NCBI GenBank assembly: GCA_003963305.1
Contig: RXJR01000006.1
Coordinates: 1-64,000, forward strand
DNA: 64,000 bases
Direction of reading: 5' to 3'
Source: Candidatus Melainabacteria bacterium
GTDB lineage: Bacteria; Cyanobacteriota; Vampirovibrionia; Obscuribacterales; Obscuribacteraceae
A program made the translations under genes and the position numbers. Below are positions 49,843 to 59,167 of the stretch, piece after piece (within the stretch, counting starts at the first letter, position 1; each line of letters begins with the position of its first letter). Under the pieces are notes generated by a model, which searched no databases, was not told the DNA's origin, and saw only the letters and a program-made list of their open reading frames with translations.

Positions 49843-51177
49843 ATGAGCCCTTTTGACTTAATCTATTCAGACCCGAAAGATAGGCAAACGCGTTTAGAGA
49901 ACTCAAACCTATTTCAGGCATCTAGCAAATTTATTGAAGACACATTCCAGAATCCAAATGCTAGAGCGAGGCAAGCTGCTGCTCTAGTTGAAGGATGTGT
50001 TGTCGGCGGCATTAAGTCGATACCGGATCGGATCGTCAATCATCCAGCCGAAACCTGCAATCAAATTTTGATCGGCGCTGGAACTGGAGCACTGTTCGGG
50101 ATGGCAGCTATGCTAAATGCACCGATAGTGACCGGAGCTCTGGCAGTGGGTGGTACAGCAATGACACTTGCATATACCTGGGACTTGGGACAGCGCCTGG
50201 GTCAAGACCGAGGTCTACAAAGTTCGCTCGACGAACTATGGCGCAATGGTGATTCGAAAACCTACAATTCGGCGCTGCCCATTATTGAAAATAGGCTGGG
50301 AAAAGAAGCCTTTGATTGTTCAATAGCCCTGTTGTCAGCGGGAGCAGGAGCAAGAGCGGCAAAATTGGCAGCTGAATTGATCTGTCCAATTAGCGCCAAT
50401 CTCAGCTTAGCAAGCGCACCGCTTGCGATGACAGAGAATGTTTCTCCGTCTAGAAAAACACCGGATAATGTACTCGCGATGGTTTGGCACAGAGACAGAT
50501 TCGGCTTTACAAGGGACAAAACTGATCCAAAAACACTTGAGTCATACATACAAAAAGCACCATTGTCGCAAAGGTTAGACACAATCGAGACAGCCATCAA
50601 CAAAGGCGAACTCAACAAAGCGTATAACCATGCTGAAGCCAACCTCAAGTGGCACCAAGAAAGATCGGGGTCTTACGACGATGAACACGATCGCCTGAGC
50701 CGCGAGTTCATGAACATCGCCATGGTGACAAGAAATGCTTGGGACACCAGCGACAACTTTTGGTTGAACAAAGCCCGAGAACAGATTACGCAAATTCGTA
50801 AACAGTTTCCCAACAAAACCGGATGGCCAACAAACTTGAAGGTCGATCCAGACAATTTGACGAACCTTGCACGATTAGCCAGCACACCACTGACGAGGCG
50901 GGTAGCGGAAATACAAGCATTGGTCAATCATGGAATGTTCAAAGATGCAGCGCGACTAGCTAACACTAATTGTATTTTGCATCGTACCACCCAAAGCAGT
51001 TACGCGAGAAACAACATCAACGATGCGCCGACGAACCATCAGCGGGACATCTCTGATGAATTCGACAAATTGTTTTTACACCTGCACAGAATGTATGATG
51101 AGAATTTGGAAAGTCTGGTGCCAGAGACCTCACTTGCAGTAATCAGCGAGCACCTCGCAGCGCTCAAGAGAATCTGA
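49843..51177 (+). CDS. hypothetical protein with glycine-zipper hydrophobic region
   Basis: 444 residues from ATG 49843 (GGAGAGA six bases before it; ATG 49816 has none). Residues about 75-120 hold Gly/Ala hydrophobic stretches (ILIGAGTGALFGMAAMLNA and GALAVGGTAMTLAYTWDLG), another follows near 175 (IALLSAGAGARAAKLAAEL), and the C-terminal 230 residues are helical and charged with a TPR-like rhythm. Similar in build to the proteins at 32.8 and 54.2 kb. Function unknown. Confidence 0.65.
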   Translation: MSPFDLIYSDPKDRQTRLENSNLFQASSKFIEDTFQNPNARARQAAALVEGCVVGGIKSIPDRIVNHPAETCNQILIGAGTGALFGMAAMLNAPIVTGALAVGGTAMTLAYTWDLGQRLGQDRGLQSSLDELWRNGDSKTYNSALPIIENRLGKEAFDCSIALLSAGAGARAAKLAAELICPISANLSLASAPLAMTENVSPSRKTPDNVLAMVWHRDRFGFTRDKTDPKTLESYIQKAPLSQRLDTIETAINKGELNKAYNHAEANLKWHQERSGSYDDEHDRLSREFMNIAMVTRNAWDTSDNFWLNKAREQITQIRKQFPNKTGWPTNLKVDPDNLTNLARLASTPLTRRVAEIQALVNHGMFKDAARLANTNCILHRTTQSSYARNNINDAPTNHQRDISDEFDKLFLHLHRMYDENLESLVPETSLAVISEHLAALKRI

Positions 51178-51294
51178 AAGAAGACCGATGCATACTTATT
51201 CTCGTTACTAAATGCCTGCGATTCAGAATTCATCAACGCTAAGCCGTGCCAGTTTCCCAGCTGGGTATAACAAAAATACCAACTGGTAAGAGAA

Positions 51295-53493
51295 ATGAGC
51301 ACAAGCGCCCTGAGCGAATCCCAATTGGAGACCCTGGTTAATCTGGCGCTAGCCTATGCAGAAGGCAGCGCGGATTCAGGCGTGCAGCTGATCGCAAGCG
51401 TCGACGAAGAGACAATTCCGCTCTTGCCGCACGAGCTCAGAGTCACGGTCCTCGACGCGCTACTGACGGGAAAGAAAACGGCACTCGACGATCGCAGTAA
51501 GGCGCTAGTGCAAGCCATTCTCAACGCAACGACCGACGAGAGCTTCCTCGTCAAGAAGGCTGAATCCTACATCGAAGCACGCGAGCAACTGGGCGCAGAA
51601 ACACTGCTCAAGTGGCGAGTCAAGCAAGCGGCGCGGAAACAAGCAGGAAGCAACGTTCACGTTGAGGCGCTGATTGACCTCGGCGAGGTCTATCAGTCAG
51701 GCGGAAAAAGCAACGATGCTCGTGCCATGCGAGAGGCAGCAGCCAATGCCTGCGAGTCAGGAGAGGTTCAGAAAGCAGGCGTCGGGAAACTGCTGGTGAA
51801 GGTTGCTCAGTCGTGTTATGACGCGTCCGATTTGACTCAGTCCCAAGAAATTTTAAAACGCGCGGTCAATCAGTTCGAGACATCTGCTAAGGATGTCTCA
51901 CCTGATGATGCAGCGAAGCGTTCTACCGAGCTCAAAGATTGCCTGCGGCTGCAGCACTCCATCGCGCAAAAAGTGCAGCCCAGTGACGACGCACTGTCGG
52001 TTGCTCGGCGCATTCAAAAACTTCTGGGCGAAAAAACCAGAATCGATGAAATCGACCGATTGCTGCTCACTTACGCGAACCTGCCCGATCAATTCGATCT
52101 CACTGTAAGACCCGATGGAGTCGATTTGATTTCTGATGATTTTCCAAAGATAGTTAAAGAGTTTTCTGGATTAGACCTGGAAAGATACTTTATCGACGCC
52201 TTCTCGCAATCGCCTGGTCTCACCGACGAGCAGCGAACCAGGGTGGCAGCAGACTTGTTCAACGTACTGCGGACGGTGACAAAGATTGTAACTTCGACCA
52301 CAGGTTCGACGTTGACACTTTCGGAGGAAGTCTCAGTAGATTTGCCCCGGGGTCTATCGGATGGCTACGTTCAAAAAGTAAATTTCGGCACCACCGTAAC
52401 ATTCACGCTCGTTCCAATTCCACCCGATGAAGCGATCTTTGCCAATTTGACCGGTATCACATTCAGTGTCGGAGGGAAATTGATTGCGGTGCCCCAGCTA
52501 GCACTGAAAGCCGAAGGAAATATTTGCATCGTCAAACCGACGCTTGCCGAATGCGGTACAGTTGCACAAACAGCGTCGTCAAAGTTGCAAGCAATCGCAA
52601 ACCTGGGCAGAAACATCGTTGTCGGACTGCTACTGAAAACGACAACGTTCTCAACCAAATTGCCCATCGATCAAAACGAATACCGGAGTTACCTGGATAG
52701 TGCCATCAATCTTAAGCGAGCATTGCAATATCAGGAAAAGGACTTGCTCTCACTCTTCGAGAGATGCGCGCGTATCGAAGTAACCGACCCGCTGACCAGA
52801 TCGATTTTTCAAAATGGCACACGCATAGGCAGAAACGTGGAAAGCGTTCAGATCGTTCGACAGGGCGAATCGTCCTGCGACTTTAATGGCGTCGCCTTGA
52901 AATTCGCCCCGACTGTCAATCTGGACATGAAAAAGACAACGCGCGAACTAGACATAACCGAACTGGAAGGAGTTGACATGAGCGTGGCGTTCAACACGCC
53001 ATCAGAACTCAGCGCAATAGGTCTTGACTTGAGGCGTTCTATCCCCTCGCACATAGAAGCGATCAATCTCAGCCCTCCCAAAAATCATTGCCGCCGTATT
53101 GTTGTTCGGACAGCACCAGGCAGATGGATCGGATTAGATCTCAACGAGCAAACGATGCTTCCCGCCTTCGACCAAAATGGATACTGGATGCTATTTGGCG
53201 TCACGAGCAACCCCATATCTGGTGCTACACAAAGCTTTTATTTGAGATTGGACCGCAACAACGAATTGAAAATGTCCACACGCGAGCTTACATCATTGGT
53301 TCGCCAAACAGCTCTAAAAGGTTGGGACCCTGGCGACCCTTCAACATGGCAATGGGGCGCCGTAGCAATTGGCGCAGAGACCGTGCTAGCCGCCGGCACC
53401 ATCTTGCGAGGCACCATCGGCGATGAGGAAACCGACAAAATAGTCGACGAAGTAAAGGACGTGGCGAAGTTTTTCAAGGACTTGTTTTTCTAA
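51295..53493 (+). CDS. large hypothetical protein
   Basis: 732 residues, soluble. The first 240 residues are helical with TPR-like units (ALIDLGEVYQSGGKSNDARA, VAQSCYDASDLTQSQEILKR). The middle and C-terminal parts are beta-rich with no motif I recognise; a short hydrophobic stretch (WGAVAIGAETVLAAGTIL) lies near the C terminus. AAGAGA precedes the ATG. Same direction as the gene before it. Confidence 0.65.
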   Translation: MSTSALSESQLETLVNLALAYAEGSADSGVQLIASVDEETIPLLPHELRVTVLDALLTGKKTALDDRSKALVQAILNATTDESFLVKKAESYIEAREQLGAETLLKWRVKQAARKQAGSNVHVEALIDLGEVYQSGGKSNDARAMREAAANACESGEVQKAGVGKLLVKVAQSCYDASDLTQSQEILKRAVNQFETSAKDVSPDDAAKRSTELKDCLRLQHSIAQKVQPSDDALSVARRIQKLLGEKTRIDEIDRLLLTYANLPDQFDLTVRPDGVDLISDDFPKIVKEFSGLDLERYFIDAFSQSPGLTDEQRTRVAADLFNVLRTVTKIVTSTTGSTLTLSEEVSVDLPRGLSDGYVQKVNFGTTVTFTLVPIPPDEAIFANLTGITFSVGGKLIAVPQLALKAEGNICIVKPTLAECGTVAQTASSKLQAIANLGRNIVVGLLLKTTTFSTKLPIDQNEYRSYLDSAINLKRALQYQEKDLLSLFERCARIEVTDPLTRSIFQNGTRIGRNVESVQIVRQGESSCDFNGVALKFAPTVNLDMKKTTRELDITELEGVDMSVAFNTPSELSAIGLDLRRSIPSHIEAINLSPPKNHCRRIVVRTAPGRWIGLDLNEQTMLPAFDQNGYWMLFGVTSNPISGATQSFYLRLDRNNELKMSTRELTSLVRQTALKGWDPGDPSTWQWGAVAIGAETVLAAGTILRGTIGDEETDKIVDEVKDVAKFFKDLFF

Positions 53494-53537
53494 GCTACTT
53501 ACATCGAAGGGTTGTACCCCCCCTTGCCATCCCACCT

Positions 53538-54188
53538 TCAACAACTCGCATATGGCATTAACTCCAGATAGATAGCCTCGTCCAACCTGACGATCGCGAG
53601 TAACAGTGGCTCAAGATCGAACGGTGGCGAGGATGCGAAAGTCCAATTGTTTCGTTCCCAAGTTGCGTCGTATGAGCCATGAATCCACTCAATTGTACGC
53701 ACGTTTCCCTTGCCACCTTGAACAAGAAATCGATACTCGCACAGGTCACTCTCGGATTTCCGCAACAACTCGTCATCATCAAACAAGACATTGTATGTTC
53801 GTCCCAAAATTGGATTGCTTGCACGATCGACAACAACTGTGCGAGGTGTAGCTCGCGCACTTGAAAAATCGGGTAAGACAACACCCCTCTCATTTGCCAA
53901 TGCAAGGCAGTCTACGGCCCTGTCGATGCACAGCTCACCATCATCATCAGACGTTAGCGCAAAGAAGTATTTGTCGTGTAATACTGCTCCATTTTCGTTG
54001 AATGTAAATACGAATTCAGACTCAAGCTGCGTATCATCTTTTTCTATTTCGCAAACTGCTACTTGACGCATGATGCTAAGCAGCTGCGCATGGTCGTCCT
54101 TTCCGATCTGATCGAATCTTGGCCGACAGCGCAGCCTGCATTCATCCGGGCTCACAACCGTCAGCGAAACTGGTTGCAGTCTTTTCAT
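53538..54188 (-). CDS. candidate immunity protein
   Basis: 216 residues from ATG 54188 (GGGGGAG upstream; the frame extends back into the toxin-like gene without a ribosome site). Soluble, acidic alpha/beta protein, no catalytic motif. It begins 11 bases downstream of the stop of the papain-fold gene, the position and size expected of an immunity protein for a polymorphic toxin. The role is inferred only from that context. Confidence 0.55.
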   Translation of the reverse strand: MKRLQPVSLTVVSPDECRLRCRPRFDQIGKDDHAQLLSIMRQVAVCEIEKDDTQLESEFVFTFNENGAVLHDKYFFALTSDDDGELCIDRAVDCLALANERGVVLPDFSSARATPRTVVVDRASNPILGRTYNVLFDDDELLRKSESDLCEYRFLVQGGKGNVRTIEWIHGSYDATWERNNWTFASSPPFDLEPLLLAIVRLDEAIYLELMPYASC

Positions 54189-54199
54189 CACTCCCCCAA

Positions 54200-55582
54200 T
54201 CAACGTCTCGCCACAGCTTGTCCTGTCCAATGGTCCATGAAATCATTCATCGTCATCTGATAAATTGTACCGTCACCAGGGTCTCTAATCACAACTCGAC
54301 CGGCGACATTAACACCATCGACAACCACAGCGTGAGCATCGACCTGGAAGGCTTTAAGCGTTACCGCAAAAGGCTGTTTGGTGGTTAGTAGCTCTTCAAA
54401 CAACGGCTCAAAGTCTATTCCCTGTCTTTTTGAGACGGTTTTGAACTGCCAGTCTTTTCCAAGTTCAACGGCTAAATCCTGAAGAGCAAGCAGTGACTCC
54501 TTCCCTCTCAACTCAGGCAATAAATATTGTTCCAGTCTTTGAACCAACGAATTTTGGTCAATTTTCCCTTCTGTAAGCATCTCGCCAGCAGCCGCTACGC
54601 ATGCATTTTTATGGCACTGAATCGGGACCTCAGGAGAACGAACCTTCTCGATTTCTTCGTATTTGAAACGTCCGTTGGTAGCTCCGGCGAAGTGCTTCTC
54701 GCCGTCTGCATGATGTACTTCACCAGCGCGTTTTGAAACATTGTTTGACTGAATCTCTTCTGGTAGCAGTGGTTTCTTTGCGGCAGATTCAATGCCGAAA
54801 TGCAAACGATTTGCGTCAGCTTTCAACTTGAACGCATCCATCTTTTCTAACACACCTGCGAATGCTTCGGATGCAGTGGATAGCACTTTTCCAGTCGCAA
54901 TACCAATTCCAACGCAAACAACTTGCTCAGTGGCAACGCTGGTTTTCTGCCCGGGTGTAAGTTTTTCGAACTTCTCGTATTCTTTGTGCGCGACATTGCC
55001 CACATCAGTCAACGGCTTAGAGTAATCGCCTCTGGCCTGCGCCTCTTGTACGGATTTAGCGTAAGCGCCGACAGCATGCAAGAATTTTGCGTCATCTACG
55101 ATTGCTTTGCCAACATCGTCCCCGAATTTCGCAGAGTCTTCGATTGCTAAGGCTGGGTTTTTAATCGTGTTTGCCAACCAATTTCCAACCCTTGCTGGCG
55201 GGGAGACGATCGCATTTCCAATCCCTGCAAGACCATTCCCAACTGAATAAACAGCCTTGACTGTTCCAACTTCTAGAGCAAGCACGTGATCGCTGACTGA
55301 CCCATTAGAATGTGCGAGCTTCTTTTCTGCTTCGCCCAAACCATCTGGAGGCTGAAATCCACCGAACGGCTTGGCGCACCAGTCTCTCAATGCATCAGAG
55401 GCAGCAGAATTGGATATAGTCACGTGTCCAAACTCGTCGATAGCGCTGGTTTGCCGTGTTTCATGCGAGTGCGACGCTTTTGGTCCCCATACATCTAGCT
55501 GAATGCTGCGTACTCCTGAGTCAGTACTGCCAGAACTCTGATGAGCACGGTCGCCAGGGTTGTGTTGTTCGATGCTAGGCAT
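54200..55582 (-). CDS. candidate polymorphic toxin with papain-fold C terminus
   Basis: 460 residues from ATG 55582 (AAGGA upstream). N-terminal half: helical, with hydrophobic Gly/Ala stretches (VYSVGNGLAGIGNAIVS; VVCVGIGIATGKVLSTA) like the pre-toxin regions of polymorphic toxins. C-terminal 150 residues: Cys in CHKNACVAAAGEML (about 333), His in VDAHAVVVDGV and Asp in VIRDPGDGTIYQMTMNDF, the Cys-His-Asp order of C39/papain-fold enzymes. Such domains act as proteases or deamidases in toxins. The gene after it looks like immunity. No secretion signal seen, so delivery route is open. Confidence 0.6.
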   Translation of the reverse strand: MPSIEQHNPGDRAHQSSGSTDSGVRSIQLDVWGPKASHSHETRQTSAIDEFGHVTISNSAASDALRDWCAKPFGGFQPPDGLGEAEKKLAHSNGSVSDHVLALEVGTVKAVYSVGNGLAGIGNAIVSPPARVGNWLANTIKNPALAIEDSAKFGDDVGKAIVDDAKFLHAVGAYAKSVQEAQARGDYSKPLTDVGNVAHKEYEKFEKLTPGQKTSVATEQVVCVGIGIATGKVLSTASEAFAGVLEKMDAFKLKADANRLHFGIESAAKKPLLPEEIQSNNVSKRAGEVHHADGEKHFAGATNGRFKYEEIEKVRSPEVPIQCHKNACVAAAGEMLTEGKIDQNSLVQRLEQYLLPELRGKESLLALQDLAVELGKDWQFKTVSKRQGIDFEPLFEELLTTKQPFAVTLKAFQVDAHAVVVDGVNVAGRVVIRDPGDGTIYQMTMNDFMDHWTGQAVARR

Positions 55583-55978
55583 GCTAGGCGTCCTTGTAAG
55601 CCACGCCTTGATACTAGTGAAAAGTTTTGGCACGTTGTTGGCACGGCTGCGGCTAGGACGATCGCCAATTGCAAGCCACTGTACCACAGTACAACGAACC
55701 AAATTTCTCAACCAGAGACGACCAAGCTAACTAAATAAAGACCCAAACATGGCAAAATTCTGAGTTAGGCGTCCATTAAGATCGTTCCTAGAAAGAACTT
55801 TATAGCAGCGAAAACTCAAGAGATACATAATCTCTGTGCAACCATCGCACAGTGTCACTCAGATTCAATTAGTTGCATATACAAAAAGTGCCTGCCATAA
55901 TATTCAAGGAGACACTTATTTCCGCTATTGTCCTGCAATGACGACTTTGGGTTCATTGAAGCAGGCTTCATTCCAAAG
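55583..55978. other. divergent intergenic region
   Basis: Leader shared by the leftward toxin-like gene and the rightward 489-residue gene. Repeated GCTAGGC hexamer-like units at 55574 and 55584 near the toxin start. No small gene with a ribosome site. Confidence 0.4.
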
Positions 55979-56041
55979 GTCGAAATAAAAGGCGCTCCAA
56001 GTTCGTGCGAACGATAAAACCTCTTGGAGCTACGTTTCGAC
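55979..56041. repeat. nested inverted repeats, possible structured element
   Basis: Three arms nest: GTCGAAA/TTTCGAC (55979-55985 with 56035-56041), GCTCCAAG/CTTGGAGC (55994-56001 with 56023-56030), and a small inner hairpin TTCGTGCGAA (56002-56011). It lies about 90 bases before the start of the 489-residue gene. No U-tract, so not a terminator. Confidence 0.55.
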
Positions 56042-56128
56042 TACCAAATTCACAATCAATCGCTGAATTCAGCAATTGTTTCTGATTAGAGTGAAACTTG
56101 ATAAAATTCTACCACCAAGAGGTTTAGA

Positions 56129-57598
56129 ATGTTTCTCGTTTTGCAATTGCCATTTACAGACATTCGACGATTTCTATCAGTACCCACAAATCTCCTACTT
56201 CAGCCAGAATGGGCAATTTCGCCTGAACCCGGTCGACATTTTGTACGCTCTTTCGGACGTATCGCTCGTCGTCCAAGAGGTTCAAAAAACAACTGGCACT
56301 CATCACATCTATTTTGTCGCGTTAAAGGATTGATCAAATTTGACGCTAAGACGGAATACGCACCTTCCTTTCAGAGCTTCTATTCCGATGGCGTGGGCAA
56401 ATCAATTTATGAATTTGGATTCGCATTCGCACCCAGCCAAGATTTATTTGACTTGCAAACACTTCTCAAGCAAACAGTTGCAATTAGAAGTCGCGAGAAC
56501 AGCATAACAACCACAAGATTGATCCGGATTTCGAAACACCTAGCCCATCGAATTCTCGATTCGTCAACATCGAAAAGAATAACACCACAATTAGCAAATT
56601 CTTCAAAAGCATCGGAGATCTTTGTACCGCAAGACTGGTGGATCACACCAGGACGCCCATTGCTGTTGATCGACTACGATCTACATGAGAATTTGAAAGT
56701 GTCCCGGTACGCTATCCCCGTTCAAAGCGAATTTCTTAACGACTCTAACATCAAACTGGCCCACGCATGGCTGCAATGCGAAAATACCGAGATTCGTACT
56801 TGGCTCATAGGACATGATGACGGAACTGATCTGGACACATTGCAAAGGCTGCGTTTCTATCTCAGTGGCGTTCATTCCGATATGGAAACACTTCAAGACA
56901 TAGTGCGATTGCTTTCAACCCAAGAGCTCTCTTATGTAGAGGGTCTTGAATGTTCCAAACTCATGGGCAACTACATCGGGACAATTGCGTCAATATTACA
57001 AAGGAAATCAAGAAACGGAGTCAAGCAGTCTGATATCCTCGATGTTGCACTCGAAGTTGACCGCATGATCACAGAAGACGACCGCACACTGGTACTATCC
57101 GCGGTGGATCGTTTACGAGGAATCAATCCAAACTTTTTGAACAACATTAAAAATGTTGTGGGACAACTTAGTGACCGACAACCGGCTATTTCAGCAGAAA
57201 CCATCCTATTCAACATAAAGGAGATAAATGTGACTAACCAAATCACGTCGATCAATGGTGACAACAATGTTGTAAACCAATGGGCACAGAGCACCGTAAC
57301 AAACAGTCTGAATAATTTGAAAGACAGCTCATCACAAAGCGAAGTCAAGCCAAAATTGGAAGAATTACACAATGAAGTCGAAAAGATTCTACCCAAACTC
57401 CCAGAGTCAAAGCAGAAAGAGGTTGCCCAAGACCTCCAGACTTTTACATCAGAGGCTATCTCCGAAACGCCAAGGAAAAAGTGGTATGAACTGAGTGCAG
57501 AAGGCTTAATAGAAGCAGCTCAAACTGTTGGAGAACTCGCAGAACCAATAATCAAAGTTGTAAAAATGATTCTTGGCCTAATTTCAGTTGGACACTGA
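56129..57598 (+). CDS. hypothetical protein, possible conflict effector
   Basis: 489 residues; AAGAGGT six bases before the ATG. Most of the protein is soluble alpha/beta without a motif I can name. Near residue 365 comes INVTNQITSINGDNNVVNQ, an Asn/Gly beta motif, followed by a coiled coil (KLEELHNEVEKILPKLPES) and a C-terminal hydrophobic helix (IIKVVKMILGLISVG). This GDNN plus coiled coil plus terminal hydrophobic helix recalls C termini of effector proteins in bacterial conflict loci as I remember them, where the helix inserts in membranes. Strong terminator downstream. Confidence 0.6.
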   Translation: MFLVLQLPFTDIRRFLSVPTNLLLQPEWAISPEPGRHFVRSFGRIARRPRGSKNNWHSSHLFCRVKGLIKFDAKTEYAPSFQSFYSDGVGKSIYEFGFAFAPSQDLFDLQTLLKQTVAIRSRENSITTTRLIRISKHLAHRILDSSTSKRITPQLANSSKASEIFVPQDWWITPGRPLLLIDYDLHENLKVSRYAIPVQSEFLNDSNIKLAHAWLQCENTEIRTWLIGHDDGTDLDTLQRLRFYLSGVHSDMETLQDIVRLLSTQELSYVEGLECSKLMGNYIGTIASILQRKSRNGVKQSDILDVALEVDRMITEDDRTLVLSAVDRLRGINPNFLNNIKNVVGQLSDRQPAISAETILFNIKEINVTNQITSINGDNNVVNQWAQSTVTNSLNNLKDSSSQSEVKPKLEELHNEVEKILPKLPESKQKEVAQDLQTFTSEAISETPRKKWYELSAEGLIEAAQTVGELAEPIIKVVKMILGLISVGH

Positions 57599-57639
57599 CT
57601 GCTATCCGCATCTAATCCTACGTGTCAAGCTAAATGACT

Positions 57640-57703
57640 GCCGGATCAACTCAATACAACCGAAAAGCAAGCATTTTGGCTAAGAGTTGATTCGGCTTTT
57701 TTT
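57640..57703 (+). terminator. intrinsic terminator
   Basis: 13-bp stem GCCGGATCAACTC/GAGTTGATTCGGC (57640-57652 with 57684-57696, one G-U pair) with a 31-base loop, then seven T. Ends the 489-residue gene. Confidence 0.75.
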
Positions 57704-57948
57704 GGCATTACTCACGTCAACAACACGAAACCAAACTAGCTTTTTGGTCTGGATCGAAAAATCCCAGATCACGCCGCTTTTACACGCACTGATGATCATT
57801 TCCTTTACCGTAAATTCGGTCCTTTGTCGACAACTACTTCTTCCGTCGAAGCGCGCAACAACTTGATTCGATGAACATATCACCCTTCGAGGTCAACCAG
57901 CTCATCTAAGTCTAAGTAGATAGTCACTTACAAATGCAATCCAGAGAT

Positions 57949-58629
57949 TCAGGCTTTTACATTATTGTAAAACTTCGCAACACCAGCAAATATATTTGCA
58001 GAGTCTTTTCGAGCAGTTGGCGAACCCTGAATACGCAACGACTCTTGATGCCCGAGATGTGCTGCTTGCAAAATTTTGCCCTCTATCGCAGTGTCAAAAG
58101 TTACAGCCAAAACGTAGATGTTGGTCAATTCAACGCACCGATTTAACCATCCACCCGCCCACTTCACCTGTGACGGATTTCTCTTCATTATCGCGGAATA
58201 GGCAGAGAGCCGTTCCGCCATAAATTGTGTGAATATCTGCCACTTCGGGTTGGTCTGCTTATACTTAGCAACAGTCGGCTGATCAATTTTGCCCGTGCGA
58301 GCAACACCAAGAACACGCTGAAGAAGCCGAATAGCGGTGACAGTCCCTAAATTAACTCCAGCATCTATCAGCTGCTCTGCCATGGGATCATCGCCCAAGT
58401 CTAAATAGCCGGGCGCTTTTACATAAAGAGTCTTGTAGATCAAACAAGCCTCGGAAAGCTCTAAATTCTTCACGTCACTAGGCGTGACTGAATGTTTGCG
58501 CCAACTTGCTAATGTCTTCTGAGTAATGCCGTACTTAGTTGGACCACCTGGATCCTGCGGATCATTTGTATATGCACCTTCCCGATTGCATATCTTTCTA
58601 ATCACAGCATCAATGTAAGTATCAGCCAT
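57949..58629 (-). CDS. GH108 muramidase (phage-type lysozyme)
   Basis: 226 residues, no signal peptide. The N terminus has the GH108 catalytic block REGAYTNDPQDPGGPTKYGI with Glu at about 17. The middle has DPMAEQLIDAGVNLG and AIRLLQRVLGVARTGKIDQ, the C-terminal peptidoglycan-binding (PG_binding_3) part of the same family, then a tail of about 50 residues rich in small residues. Cleaves the glycan of peptidoglycan. Without holin or tail genes nearby it is more likely a domesticated or stray phage gene than part of a prophage. Confidence 0.9.
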   Translation of the reverse strand: MADTYIDAVIRKICNREGAYTNDPQDPGGPTKYGITQKTLASWRKHSVTPSDVKNLELSEACLIYKTLYVKAPGYLDLGDDPMAEQLIDAGVNLGTVTAIRLLQRVLGVARTGKIDQPTVAKYKQTNPKWQIFTQFMAERLSAYSAIMKRNPSQVKWAGGWLNRCVELTNIYVLAVTFDTAIEGKILQAAHLGHQESLRIQGSPTARKDSANIFAGVAKFYNNVKA

Positions 58630-58756
58630 TTAGACCCGCGGACCTCCTGTTGTTCGTCAGCACGTCTGCCTCCTAAAGTCATCGAATAAAAGCAGATACG
58701 GTCAGAGGTGAAACGAACACCTGTATTCTATATCGGCGACGAAATCGTTCGATTGA

Positions 58757-58800
58757 TTATGATCATATTGCGCTCTTCAATTCGCGCACTATGATCATAA
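58757..58800. repeat. 17-bp inverted repeat built of two TATGATCATA palindromes
   Basis: TTATGATCATATTGCGC (58757-58773) matches the complement of 58784-58800 with one mismatch; loop 10 bases. Each arm contains the self-complementary decamer TATGATCATA. Lies about 130 bases upstream of the muramidase start. Looks like a double operator. Confidence 0.65.
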
Positions 58801-58930
58801 GTTTGTAGGTTGTAGATTATAGGTTTCCGGGAATCCGATGGCTCTAATACTTTCACAAAGAATTCTATTTGAAAAGTACAAATATCAGAAAATAATTTAG
58901 ACACTTGCATTCGACACAAGCGAAACAAAG

Positions 58931-59098
58931 ATGAACAGGGCACTTACCAAAAAAATAAAATCTAAGCACCTCAAGAGTGAAATTAACGAGAAGGGACTTG
59001 GGGCTGCAGATACACCAACACGACTGCAATCTATCAACAATCAAACGGATGGCACGAGTGGGTCGATGCCGATGCTGTTCAAAACACCCAAAGTATGA
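58931..59098 (+). CDS. possible small protein, 55 residues
   Basis: ATG at 58931 to TGA at 59096-59098. Basic N terminus (MNRALTKKIKSKHLKSEINE), polar remainder. No strong ribosome site, so this may be a chance frame; listed because it fills the gap in front of the peroxidase operon with the same direction. Confidence 0.25.
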   Translation: MNRALTKKIKSKHLKSEINEKGLGAADTPTRLQSINNQTDGTSGSMPMLFKTPKV

Positions 59099-59167
59099 AA
59101 TGATCTCGAATGGAAGCCCGAGTTGAACAAACTTTGCTCAAAACTTCTTCTAAGATCAAGTCAAGCG

